The notes under the pieces were generated by a model. It saw only the letters and a program-made list of their open reading frames with translations, was not told the origin of the DNA and searched no databases. From positions 248,001-312,000 of the forward strand of contig NZ_JAUHHC010000003.1 in the NCBI RefSeq assembly GCF_030410485.1: DNA of 64,000 bases, read 5' to 3'. Origin of the DNA: Roseateles violae (lineage in GTDB: Bacteria; Pseudomonadota; Gammaproteobacteria; Burkholderiales; Burkholderiaceae_C). Of the stretch, positions 1 through 7,404 are shown in pieces; the stretch's first letter is position 1, and each line of letters opens with the position of its first letter. Made by a program: the position numbers and the translations under genes.

Positions 1-1
1 T

Positions 2-1417
2 GGTGGCCGCGAGGACGCGCTGCGCGAGCTGCTGCGCGCGCGGCTGGCCGGCCTGGGGCCGGTGACGGTGGAGGCGCTGATGGCGCAGCTGAGGCTGCCG
101 CGCGAGCAGATCGAGCCGGCACTGCTGGCCCTGCAGGCGGAGGGCAGCGTGCTGCAGGGGCGCTTCACGGCGGACGCGGCGGCCGTCGAATGGTGCGAGC
201 GCCATCTGCTGGCGCGCATCCACCGCTACACGCTCAAGCGCCTGCGCCAGGAGATCGCGCCGGTCGAGCCGCGCGAGTTCCAGCGCTTTCTGTTCGACTG
301 GCAGCAGCTCGGCCCTGGCAGCCAGCTGGAGGGTGCCGAGGCGCTGCCGGCGCTGCTGGTCCAGCTGGAGGGCTACGAGGCGCCGGCCGGGCTGTGGGAG
401 AGCGAGATCCTGCCGGCGCGGCTGCGCGACTACGCGAGCGCCTGGCTGGACGAGCTCTGCACCGCCGGCCGCACGACCTGGATCCGGCTGCGGCCGGCCA
501 GCGCCAGCGGTCCCGGCAGCGGCGGCAATTCGCTGCGCGCCACGCCCATCCTGCTGCTGCCGCGGCGCAGCGCCGCGCTGTGGGCGCGCGTCGCGCCGGC
601 GCCGGCGCAGGACGCCGAGCTGCTGAGCCCGCGCGCGCAGCGCCTGGCCGACCATCTGGCCGCCCAGGGCGCCTCCTTCTTCGACGAGATGCTGCAGGGC
701 ACGCGGCTGCTGCCCTCGGAGCTGGAGGACGCGCTGGCCGAGCTGGTGCTGCGCGGCCGCGCCAGCTGCGACAGCTTCGCCGGCCTGCGGGCGCTGATGG
801 TGCCGCCGTCCAAGCGCGTGCCCAGCCGTTCGGCGCGGCGCCAGCGCGCGCGGCCGCTGCCGGGCATCGCCGACGCCGGGCGCTGGTCGCTGCTGCCGAC
901 GCGCACGCAGCCGGCCGCGCCCGAGGACATCGAGCATGTGCTGAAGACCCTGCTGCGCCGCTATGGCGTGATTGCCTGGCGCCTGCTGGAGCGCGAGGCG
1001 GCCTGGCTGCCGCCCTGGCGCGAGCTGGTGCGCCTGTGCCGGCGGCTGGAGGCGCGCGGCGAGCTGCGCGGCGGGCGCTTCATTGCCGGCCTGTCGGGCG
1101 AGCAGTTCGCGCTGCCGGAGGCGGTGGCGCGCATGCGCGAGCTGCGCCGCCATCCGCCGGCCACGGGCCTGCTCTGCCTGTCGGCCAGCGATCCGGCCAA
1201 TCTGCTGGGCACGCTGCTGCCCGGCCCGCGGCTGCCGCGCCTGGCCGGCTCGCGCGTGCTCTACCGCGACGCGCTGCCGGTGGCGACCCTGGCGGCCGGC
1301 GAGATCACGCTGCTGCAGCCGATGAGCCCGGCCGAGCAGCAGCAGGCGCGGCGCGCGCTGACGCTGCTGCCGGAGCTAGCCCCGGCGAGCGCCGTGGCCG
1401 AGGCCTACTTGGCGTAG
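2..1417 (+). CDS. lhr: Lhr-type ATP-dependent helicase, C-terminal part (cut by window edge)
   Basis: The frame is open from the first bases of the window, so this is the last ~470 codons of a longer gene. The visible part carries no helicase motor motifs. It matches the large C-terminal region of Lhr superfamily 2 helicases, for example the stretch CERHLLARIHRYTLKRLRQE followed by a winged-helix-like, Arg/Leu/Ala-rich region. Bacterial Lhr proteins are usually about 1,400-1,600 residues, with the DEAD/DEAH core in the N-terminal half, which would lie upstream of this window. The family is linked to DNA/RNA unwinding in repair. The final 13 bases overlap the end of the convergent thioesterase gene. 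The family call rests on C-terminal similarity only. Confidence 0.75.
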   Translation, partial: GGREDALRELLRARLAGLGPVTVEALMAQLRLPREQIEPALLALQAEGSVLQGRFTADAAAVEWCERHLLARIHRYTLKRLRQEIAPVEPREFQRFLFDWQQLGPGSQLEGAEALPALLVQLEGYEAPAGLWESEILPARLRDYASAWLDELCTAGRTTWIRLRPASASGPGSGGNSLRATPILLLPRRSAALWARVAPAPAQDAELLSPRAQRLADHLAAQGASFFDEMLQGTRLLPSELEDALAELVLRGRASCDSFAGLRALMVPPSKRVPSRSARRQRARPLPGIADAGRWSLLPTRTQPAAPEDIEHVLKTLLRRYGVIAWRLLEREAAWLPPWRELVRLCRRLEARGELRGGRFIAGLSGEQFALPEAVARMRELRRHPPATGLLCLSASDPANLLGTLLPGPRLPRLAGSRVLYRDALPVATLAAGEITLLQPMSPAEQQQARRALTLLPELAPASAVAEAYLA

Positions 1418-1815
1418 AGAATCATCTGCGTGCAGCGGAACAGCGCGATCGTCCTGCCGGTCTCGCGGTGGGTGACGACCGCATCCCAGACCTGGGTCGT
1501 CTTGCCCAGGTGCACGGCCTTGGCGGTGCTGACGATGGTGCCCTCGCGCGCGGTACCCAGGTGGTTGGACTTCAGTTCGATGGTGGTGAAGCCGGTCGCG
1601 CCCTCGGGCAGATGGGCCAGGCAGCCGAAGCCGGCCGAGGTATCGGCCAGGGTGACGACGCTGCCGGCGTGCAGGAAGCCGTTCGGCGCCATCAGCTCGG
1701 GTCGCACGCTCAGCTCGGCCTGCACCTCGCCGGCGCCGGCCGCGGTGACGACGATGCCCAGATGGCCGGGCAGATTGCCGGCGCCGCGCTGATTGAATTG
1801 CTCGGGGGTGACCAT
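1405..1815 (-). CDS. PaaI/YbgC-type hotdog-fold thioesterase
   Basis: A 136-residue protein with the length and pattern of the PaaI-type hotdog thioesterases, which hydrolyse acyl-CoA or aryl-CoA thioesters in the cytoplasm. The region PNGFLHAGSVVTLADTSAGF (about residues 44-63) is the hotdog helix with the usual N-G-x-x-H-A-G pattern, and ATGFTTIELKSNHLG begins the following strand pair. The substrate cannot be told from sequence. The gene stands alone between the convergent Lhr gene and a lytic transglycosylase. The ATG start fits the normal family N-terminus. Confidence 0.85.
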   Translation of the reverse strand: MVTPEQFNQRGAGNLPGHLGIVVTAAGAGEVQAELSVRPELMAPNGFLHAGSVVTLADTSAGFGCLAHLPEGATGFTTIELKSNHLGTAREGTIVSTAKAVHLGKTTQVWDAVVTHRETGRTIALFRCTQMILYAK

Positions 1816-1914
1816 GGTGCTGCAAGGCTCCGTAGCGGAATGAATGAGTAAATCGCCGCAGTGTGCAATAGCGCCGGCCGCGCCGCCGTCGACAAGCCGG
1901 CGGAGGCTGCGCCG

Positions 1915-2952
1915 CTAAGGGCGCCGCTGCGGCGGCCGCGCCGGCGCCGCGGTCGCCGCGATCGAATCGCCGCCGCGCATCAGGGCCAGCATCGGCGAGG
2001 GCGGCGTCACCGAGGGGTCGAAGGGGTGCGAGCGCTGGCCGCCGATGGCCGCGAGGATGCGGCGCACATAGAGGCGCGTCTCGGCATAGGGCGGCACGCC
2101 GCGGTAGCGGTCGACCGCCTTCTCGCCGGCGTTGTAGGCCGCCAGCGCCAGCGCGACATCGCCCTCGAAATAGGCCAGCAGCCAGCGCAGATAGGCCATG
2201 CCGCCGCGGATGTTCTGGGTCGGGTCGCTGGGCTTCTTGACGTTGAAGCGTGCCGCCGTGTCGGGGATCAGCTGCATCAGGCCCTGGGCATTCTTCGGCG
2301 ACAGGGCCAGCGGGTCGAAGTTCGATTCGGTCGCCATCACGGCCAGCACCAGATGCGGCGCCAGCTGGTAGTCGGGCGCCACCAGCTGCACGAAGCGCAC
2401 GATCACCGCCGGCGCATTGGCCGGCGGCGCCGGGGGCGGCAGGGTCCAGGGCTGGCGTTTGGCGGCGGCGGCCAGCGGCTTGGGATCGCTGTCCGGCGGG
2501 CGCAGGCAGGCCGGCGGCGGGCCCTGCGGCGTGCCCATCGCGGCGGCCATGTTCTGCGCCTGGGCCAGGCCCTGTTCGGCGGCGGCGGCAAACAGGTGCG
2601 CGGCCTGGGCATCATCGCGCTCGATGCCGCGCGGATTGGTCAGCATCCAAGCCAGGTTGTACTGGGCGACCGGATCGCCATAGCGCGCGGCGCGGCAGTA
2701 GAGCTGGGCCGCCTGCACCGCATCGCGCGGCACGCCGTCCCCATGCTCGTAGGCCTCGCCCTCGCGGCGCCAGCGCTCGACCTGGGCCGGCACCACCGGA
2801 CCGGCCTCGGGCGGCGGCGTGCTCGGCCGCGGCAGCGATTCCAGGCTCAGGCCCGGCACCTGCGCCGCGGCAAGGCCGCCGGCCAGCAGCAGCGTGGTCG
2901 TCAGCAGTCGGGGCAAAAGCTTCGCGGACACGGGCCGCAGTCTATCAATCAA
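1915..2952 (-). CDS. Lytic transglycosylase (SLT domain) with Sel1-like repeats
   Basis: A 345-residue exported protein. Residues about 10-31 form a signal peptide ending AAAQ. Residues about 64-135 contain two Sel1/TPR-like repeats (pattern A-x-x-Y-x-x-A-A-x-x-G-x-x-x-A-Q-Y-N-L). Residues about 185-310 are a family 1 soluble lytic transglycosylase domain, with the catalytic Glu209 in MATESNFDP, the NAQGLMQLIP motif and the AAYNAGEKAV segment. Such enzymes cleave peptidoglycan glycan strands and leave a 1,6-anhydro end. The longest start is TTG at 2952; a GTG at 2931 also leaves an intact signal peptide, and neither has a clear ribosome-binding site. Pairing Sel1 repeats with SLT suggests protein-protein targeting at the cell wall. 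Confidence 0.85.
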   Translation of the reverse strand: MIDRLRPVSAKLLPRLLTTTLLLAGGLAAAQVPGLSLESLPRPSTPPPEAGPVVPAQVERWRREGEAYEHGDGVPRDAVQAAQLYCRAARYGDPVAQYNLAWMLTNPRGIERDDAQAAHLFAAAAEQGLAQAQNMAAAMGTPQGPPPACLRPPDSDPKPLAAAAKRQPWTLPPPAPPANAPAVIVRFVQLVAPDYQLAPHLVLAVMATESNFDPLALSPKNAQGLMQLIPDTAARFNVKKPSDPTQNIRGGMAYLRWLLAYFEGDVALALAAYNAGEKAVDRYRGVPPYAETRLYVRRILAAIGGQRSHPFDPSVTPPSPMLALMRGGDSIAATAAPARPPQRRP

Positions 2953-3052
2953 TGCGGCAAGCCGGTCCCGTCCTACAAGCGCGCCCGTCGCGGGCCGATT
3001 ACCGGCGCTCGGCGCGCGGGCTTCAATGGGTTTTCAGCAACGGGAGCACGCC

Positions 3053-3559
3053 ATGGAAGCAGCCGAAAGTTCGCGCGAACGACTCTGGGAACTGATCAAG
3101 GACATCCGCTTCGCGATGTTCACCACCCGCCACGGCAACGGCCATCTGCACTCGCGCCCGATGACGACGCAGAACCGGGCGATCGACGAGGACGAGAGCC
3201 TGTGGTTCTTCATGTCGCGCCGCAGCGAGCCGGTCGGCGATCTGGCCAGCGGGGCCGAGGTCAACGTCAGCTATGCCGACGGCGGCCAGGACCGCTATGT
3301 CTCGGTCTCGGGCCGCGCCCGCGTCGTCGAGGACCGCGCCAAGGCCCGGCAGCTGTGGAACAAGCTGGCCGAGGCCTGGTTTCCCGGCGGCGCCGAGGAC
3401 CCGGACCTGGCCCTGGTCGAGGTGCAGATCACCCACGCCCATTACTGGGACGTGAAGGAGAACAAGCTGGTGCAGCTGTTCGCGATGGCCAAGGCGGCCC
3501 TGGGCGGCGAGCCGCCGCGCGATCTGGGCGAATCGCGCGAGGTGCGCATGCGCGGCTGA
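3053..3559 (+). CDS. Pyridoxamine 5'-phosphate oxidase-family (general stress) flavoprotein
   Basis: A 168-residue split-barrel protein of the PNPOx-like general stress type. The pattern is clear: an N-terminal helix (residues 1-18), FAMFTTRHGNGHLHSRPM with the strand that contacts flavin, LWFFMSRRSEPVGDL, and YVSVSGRARVVEDRAKARQLW followed by WFPGGAEDPDLALVEV. These proteins bind FMN, or sometimes F420 or haem. Few have a known reaction. The start chosen is the ATG at 3053 because GGGAG lies 6 nt upstream; an in-frame ATG 27 nt earlier lacks this. It ends 4 nt from the convergent sppA gene. Confidence 0.85.
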   Translation: MEAAESSRERLWELIKDIRFAMFTTRHGNGHLHSRPMTTQNRAIDEDESLWFFMSRRSEPVGDLASGAEVNVSYADGGQDRYVSVSGRARVVEDRAKARQLWNKLAEAWFPGGAEDPDLALVEVQITHAHYWDVKENKLVQLFAMAKAALGGEPPRDLGESREVRMRG

Positions 3560-3563
3560 TCGA

Positions 3564-4556
3564 TCAGCGCAGCGGCGCCAGCGAGCGCAGCGCCTTGACG
3601 GCGCCCTCGCCGATGGCGGCGCCGAAGCGCTTGGCCAGGCGCTCGGCGACGTTCTCGCGCGGCGTGTAGTCGATCACGTCCTCGGCCTTGACGACCTCGC
3701 GGGCGACGAAGTCCAGATTGCCGAAGTGATCGGCCAGGCCCAGCGCGACCGCCTGCTCGCCGTTCCAGAACAGGCCCGAGAACATCTCGGGCGTTTCCTT
3801 CAGGCGCTTGCCGCGGCCCTCGCGCACGGTGGCGATGAACTGCTGGTGGATCTGGTCCAGCATCTGCTGCGCATAGGCGCGCTGCTTGGGCTGCAGCGGG
3901 GTGAACGGATCCAGCATGCCCTTGTTCTCGCCGGCGGTCAGCAGCCGGCGCTCGACGCCCAGCTTGTCCATCAGGCCGGTGAAGCCGAAGCCGTCCATCA
4001 GCACGCCGATCGAGCCGACGATGGAGGCCTTGTCCACATAGATCTCGTCGGCCGCGGCGGCGATGTAGTAGGCGCCCGAGGCGCACATCTCCTCGACCAC
4101 GGCATAGACCTTCTTGCCATGCTTGGCCTTCAGGCGGCGGATCTCGTCGTAGACGATGCCGGCCTGCACCGGACTGCCGCCGGGGGAGTTGATGCGCAGC
4201 ACGATGGCCTGCGCGCCCGGATCCTCGAAGGCGCTCTTCAGCGCCGACAGCATCAGCTCGGCGCTGGCCTCGGTGTCGGCATCGATCTCGCCATGCACCT
4301 CGACCAGGGCCGTGTGCGGCGTCGACGGCGAGGCGATATGGTGGCTCTGCGCCCAGAAGGCCCAGGCGGCGAACACGATCAGGGCCAGCCAGAGCAGGCG
4401 GAAGAACAGCTTCCAGCGCCGCTCGCTGCGGCGGTCGCGCAGGTAGTCATGGGCGAACTGGGCCAGCAAATGCTCGTAGCCGGCCGGCGCCTTGGGCGCG
4501 GCGGGTTCGGGCAGCGGGTCGCGGATCGGCGGGGGCAGGGAGTCGTCGGAGTTCAT
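3564..4556 (-). CDS. sppA: S49-family signal peptide peptidase SppA (short form)
   Basis: A 330-residue membrane-bound serine protease of the short, single-domain SppA class. A Pro-rich cytoplasmic N-terminus is followed by one membrane segment at about residues 50-70 (LFFRLLWLALIVFAAWAFW). The protease domain has NSPGGSP (oxyanion region), catalytic Ser160 in CASGAYYIA, and the general-base Lys212 in AGENKGMLDPF. SppA degrades leftover signal peptides in the membrane. It is the last gene of a minus-strand group rluC-HAD-Rieske-sppA and lies 38 nt beyond the Rieske stop. Confidence 0.92.
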   Translation of the reverse strand: MNSDDSLPPPIRDPLPEPAAPKAPAGYEHLLAQFAHDYLRDRRSERRWKLFFRLLWLALIVFAAWAFWAQSHHIASPSTPHTALVEVHGEIDADTEASAELMLSALKSAFEDPGAQAIVLRINSPGGSPVQAGIVYDEIRRLKAKHGKKVYAVVEEMCASGAYYIAAAADEIYVDKASIVGSIGVLMDGFGFTGLMDKLGVERRLLTAGENKGMLDPFTPLQPKQRAYAQQMLDQIHQQFIATVREGRGKRLKETPEMFSGLFWNGEQAVALGLADHFGNLDFVAREVVKAEDVIDYTPRENVAERLAKRFGAAIGEGAVKALRSLAPLR

Positions 4557-4594
4557 GGGGTGTGGGGGCTGGGGCCCGGTGCTTGGCTGTCTGC

Positions 4595-4984
4595 TCAGTC
4601 CTCGAACACGGGCCGGGTGTCACGGGAAGGATACCAATAGACCTTGCCCTCGCGCTCCTCGAGCTCGATCTTGCTCAGGCCGATGCGGCCGCACATGCCG
4701 CTCACGCAGCGCCCGCTGAGCGGATCGTAGACCGCGCCGTGAATCGAACACATGATGAAGCGCTTGTCGCCATCGAGGAACTCGCCTTCCTGCCAGTCCA
4801 TCTCGGTCGGCACATGGGCGCAGCGGTTCAGATAGGCCACCGCCTGGCCCTCGAAGCGCAAGGCGAAGGCGCGCGCCGGTTGCCGGTATTGCAGCACATC
4901 GAAGCCAAAGGCGCGGCCGCGCTCCTGCAGATCCTCGGATGCGCAAAGGGGCAGCGGCGCGGACTTGTCCTTGGTGTCGTTCAT
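4595..4984 (-). CDS. Rieske [2Fe-2S] domain protein
   Basis: A 129-residue single-domain Rieske ferredoxin-like protein. The cluster ligands are visible as Cys55-x-His57 (NRCAHVP) and Cys79-x-x-His82 (MCSIHGAVYDP). There is no signal or membrane segment, so it should be a cytoplasmic electron carrier or an accessory ferredoxin. No oxygenase subunit lies nearby. Its place between an HAD phosphatase (10 nt upstream) and sppA (38 nt downstream) is recurrent in Burkholderiales, but the partner enzyme is unknown. Confidence 0.88.
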   Translation of the reverse strand: MNDTKDKSAPLPLCASEDLQERGRAFGFDVLQYRQPARAFALRFEGQAVAYLNRCAHVPTEMDWQEGEFLDGDKRFIMCSIHGAVYDPLSGRCVSGMCGRIGLSKIELEEREGKVYWYPSRDTRPVFED

Positions 4985-4994
4985 CGTGGAAGCA

Positions 4995-5654
4995 TCAGGC
5001 GTGTTGCAATAGCCAATCGCGCAGCTCGGCCGTCGAGTGGGCGACGAACAGCGGATTGAACTCGGCGAAGCTCTCGTGATCGTGCGCGCCGTAGCTGACG
5101 CCGACGCAGGCGCAGCCGGCGTTTACGGCCATCTGCAGGTCATGCGTGGTGTCGCCAATCATCAGCGTGCGCTCCGGCTCGGCGCCGAATTCGCGCATCA
5201 GCTCCAGCAGCATCTGCGGATTCGGCTTGCCGGCCGTTTCGTCGGCGGTGCGGCTGCCGTCGAACATCTGCTGCAGCGCGGCCAGCCGCAGCGCCTCGTC
5301 CAGGCCGCGGCGGTTCTTGCCGGTGGCCACGGTCAGCCAGTGATGCCGGTCCTTCAGCGCCGCCAGCATTTCCAAGGTGCCGTCGAACAGGCTGATCTCG
5401 TGCTGGGCACCGAGGTAATGATGGCGGTAGCGCAGGCCCATCTCCTGGTAGCGCTCCGGCGGCAGCTCGGGCACCGCATGGGCCAGCGCCGGATAGAGGG
5501 CCATGCCGATCACATAGCTGGCGGCCGCGTCGCTGGGCCGCGGCAGGCCCAGATCGACGGCGGCGTTCTGAATGCTGCGCGTGATCAGCGCGGTGGAGTC
5601 GAACAAGGTGCCATCCCAGTCGAAGGCGATCAGATCAAAACGTTGGGGTCTCAT
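4995..5654 (-). CDS. HAD-superfamily phosphatase (phosphoglycolate phosphatase-like)
   Basis: A 219-residue HAD subfamily IA hydrolase. Motif I is FDWDGTLFDS, with nucleophile Asp12 and acid/base Asp14. Motif II and III follow at VATGKNRRGLDEAL and GKPNPQMLLE, and motif IV is MIGDTTHDLQMAVNAGC. A helical cap lies between motif I and motif II. The closest well-known relatives are phosphoglycolate phosphatase (Gph) and similar sugar-phosphate phosphatases. The substrate is unproven. Its ATG overlaps the rluC stop by 4 nt (ATGA), so it is probably translationally coupled to rluC. Confidence 0.85.
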   Translation of the reverse strand: MRPQRFDLIAFDWDGTLFDSTALITRSIQNAAVDLGLPRPSDAAASYVIGMALYPALAHAVPELPPERYQEMGLRYRHHYLGAQHEISLFDGTLEMLAALKDRHHWLTVATGKNRRGLDEALRLAALQQMFDGSRTADETAGKPNPQMLLELMREFGAEPERTLMIGDTTHDLQMAVNAGCACVGVSYGAHDHESFAEFNPLFVAHSTAELRDWLLQHA

Positions 5655-6775
5655 TGTTTCGGTGTCAGGGCGGCAATCAGCTTCTCACATTCGGGCGGCA
5701 GCGGCGCGCTCAGCTCGATCTCTTCCTCGCGCGCCGGGTGCTGGAAGCGCAGGCGCTTGGCGTGCAGGAACATGCGCTCGAACTTCAGCGCGCCGCGCGC
5801 CAGCGCCCGGTTGGCCTCGAAATCGCCGTATTTGGGGTCGCCGACGATCGGGTGGCCGGCATGCTGCAGATGGACGCGGATCTGGTGCGTGCGGCCGGTC
5901 TTGATGGTCACGTCGAGCAAGGTGTGGCCGTCAAGCTTGCGCGCGACCTTGACCAGGCTGATCGAGCGCTTGGCCTGGCCGGCCTGCGGATCGTGCGAGT
6001 GCTCGACCGCCCGCACCCAGCGCTCGCCGTCGCTGCCGACGAATTTCAGCAGCGGCACGTCGATGACCTTTTTGTTCTCGGCCCAGTCGCCGATCACCAG
6101 CGCGGCATAGGTCTTGCCCGTCTCGCGCTCGCGGAACTGGTCCTGCAGCGAGGTCAGCGCACTGCGCTTCTTGGCGATCAGCAAGAGGCCCGAGGTTTCC
6201 TTGTCCAGCCGGTGCACCAGTTCCAGGAACTTGGCCTGCGGCCGCGCCCGGCGCAATTGCTCGATCACGCCGAAGCTGACGCCGGAGCCGCCATGGACGG
6301 CGACGCCGGCCGGCTTGTTCACGGCGATCAGGTGCTCGTCCTCGTAGACGATGGGGAATTCGCGCGCCGGTACGAAGTCCTTCTCGGCCTCCACCCGCTC
6401 GGGCAGGCGTACCGGCGGCACGCGCACCTCGTCGCCCAGCTCCAGCCGCGTGTCGGCCTGGGCCCGGCCCTTGTTGACCCGCACCTCGCCGGCGCGGATC
6501 AGGCGGTAGACATGGGTCTTGGGCACGCCCTTCAGTTCGCGCAGCAGGAAGTTGTCCAGGCGCTGCCCCGCCGAGCCTTCGTCGATCGTCACACGACGCA
6601 CGGCCGGTGCGGCCTGGGGCACCGATGTTGGCGCGCGCTTACCGGCTGCTGCAGCAGCGGCGCCGTTAACGCTCTGCTGCGGGGCCGCCGGGACCGGTTT
6701 TTTGACGGCGGCCGGCGGCCTGGCTTTTGCGGCGCTCGGCGGCCGGGCTTTGGCCCTTATAATGTTGCTCACCAC
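5651..6775 (-). CDS. rluC: 23S rRNA pseudouridine synthase, RluC type
   Basis: The protein is about 374 residues from the chosen start. A low-complexity Ala/Pro/Lys-rich leader of about 65 residues comes first. An S4 RNA-binding domain follows (GQRLDNFLLRELKGVPKTHV), then the RluA-family catalytic domain with Asp in HRLDKETSGLLLIAKK and the GRTHQIRVHL motif. RluC makes pseudouridines in 23S rRNA (positions 955, 2504 and 2580 in E. coli). The frame stays open to 7009, but the extra part lies in the rne leader. I take the GTG at 6775 (or 6772) because a TAAAAT -10 box lies at 6810-6805. It diverges from rne, as in many proteobacteria. Confidence 0.88.
   Translation of the reverse strand: MVSNIIRAKARPPSAAKARPPAAVKKPVPAAPQQSVNGAAAAAAGKRAPTSVPQAAPAVRRVTIDEGSAGQRLDNFLLRELKGVPKTHVYRLIRAGEVRVNKGRAQADTRLELGDEVRVPPVRLPERVEAEKDFVPAREFPIVYEDEHLIAVNKPAGVAVHGGSGVSFGVIEQLRRARPQAKFLELVHRLDKETSGLLLIAKKRSALTSLQDQFRERETGKTYAALVIGDWAENKKVIDVPLLKFVGSDGERWVRAVEHSHDPQAGQAKRSISLVKVARKLDGHTLLDVTIKTGRTHQIRVHLQHAGHPIVGDPKYGDFEANRALARGALKFERMFLHAKRLRFQHPAREEEIELSAPLPPECEKLIAALTPKQ
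6758..6763 (+). promoter_or_regulatory. Candidate -10 box of the rne promoter
   Basis: A perfect TATAAT reading toward rne. No good -35 hexamer is visible 16-18 nt upstream. A start near 6770 would give rne a leader of about 635 nt, in keeping with the long, autoregulatory rne leaders known in proteobacteria. The box lies inside the rluC 5' coding region. Confidence 0.45.
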
Positions 6776-7404
6776 GTTGCCGCCGTAAGTATTTGATTTT
6801 TCAGATTTTACGCGGGCGGCAGGGTGTAGGCGCGCGGCGATTCGATTCGAGCGCACCGAACAAAGGGTGATGCAACGCATGGCCGCGAGAGCGGGCCTTG
6901 TCCCCAAGCGACAAGGCGGCTCGGGCTGCCGTGCGGCAGAGCAATGAAGAACGAACCACGTCGGGCGCGGCTCCACTGAGCCGGCCGGACACAAGAAAAA
7001 GGTTTCCACGGCGTGAGGCGGACGATGTCCGGCCGCCTCGCGCCAGCGTCCAACAGTCCACGCGGATGAGCCCTTTCACTCCCCCCACCCCCCACCGCAC
7101 GCAGGTGCAGCCCCGGTTCGAAACCGATGCGGCTGCCGGGCGTCGCCGTGGCCGGGCCGCGCTGCATCGTCAAGATGACGCGCGTTCACGGGAGCGGGCA
7201 AGCGCCGCCGCGACTGTTGCGTCGCACGCGCCAACGCTGATTCTCTGAGCGCCCGCCGACCGCGGTAGCGATCACGACCAGTCCAGGGCGATTCCTTCCT
7301 CGGTTCTTTCCTCCTTGCCCGTGCATCGGTTGGTCCGTCGCTGGCTTCAAAGCAGCGGCGGCGTGATGCTGCGCGCCCAGGAAGGGCGCGCGAGGAGTGA
7401 TGAC
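6770..7404 (+). other. rne 5' leader (no coding gene), structured
   Basis: This 630-nt stretch between the rluC start and the rne start has no convincing gene. As an RNA on the plus strand it holds several stable hairpins: CCTTGTC/GACAAGG at 6896-6916 with a 7-nt loop, CTGCC/GGCAG near 6927-6940, and an 11-bp stem with one G-U pair at 7011-7021 with 7033-7043. A C-rich tract (CCCCCCACCCCCC) lies at about 7081-7093. In E. coli RNase E controls its own synthesis through a 361-nt leader; a similar role here is an inference. The AGGAG for rne lies just before 7398. Confidence 0.55.
6805..6810 (-). promoter_or_regulatory. Candidate -10 box of the rluC promoter
   Basis: TAAAAT reading toward rluC, in an A/T-rich island (about 6787-6811) of otherwise GC-rich DNA. 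A start near 6798 would leave a leader of about 23 nt before the GTG at 6775. The -35 match is poor, so the call rests on the -10 and its position. Confidence 0.4.

Noticed and set aside
1816-1914. CCGCCGG/CGGCGG inverted repeat as a terminator between the thioesterase and transglycosylase genes
   Set aside because: No T tract follows on either strand.
1861-3669. A 602-codon open frame across the lytic transglycosylase and flavoprotein genes
   Set aside because: Its translation is Arg/Gly/His-rich noise. Both genes it covers have clear domains in other frames.
7262-7276. CGCGGTAGCGAT resembling the ops element of JUMPstart
   Set aside because: It lies in the rne leader and not before the polysaccharide operon, and it differs from the ops consensus at key ends. 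No JUMPstart was seen near 38.7 kb.
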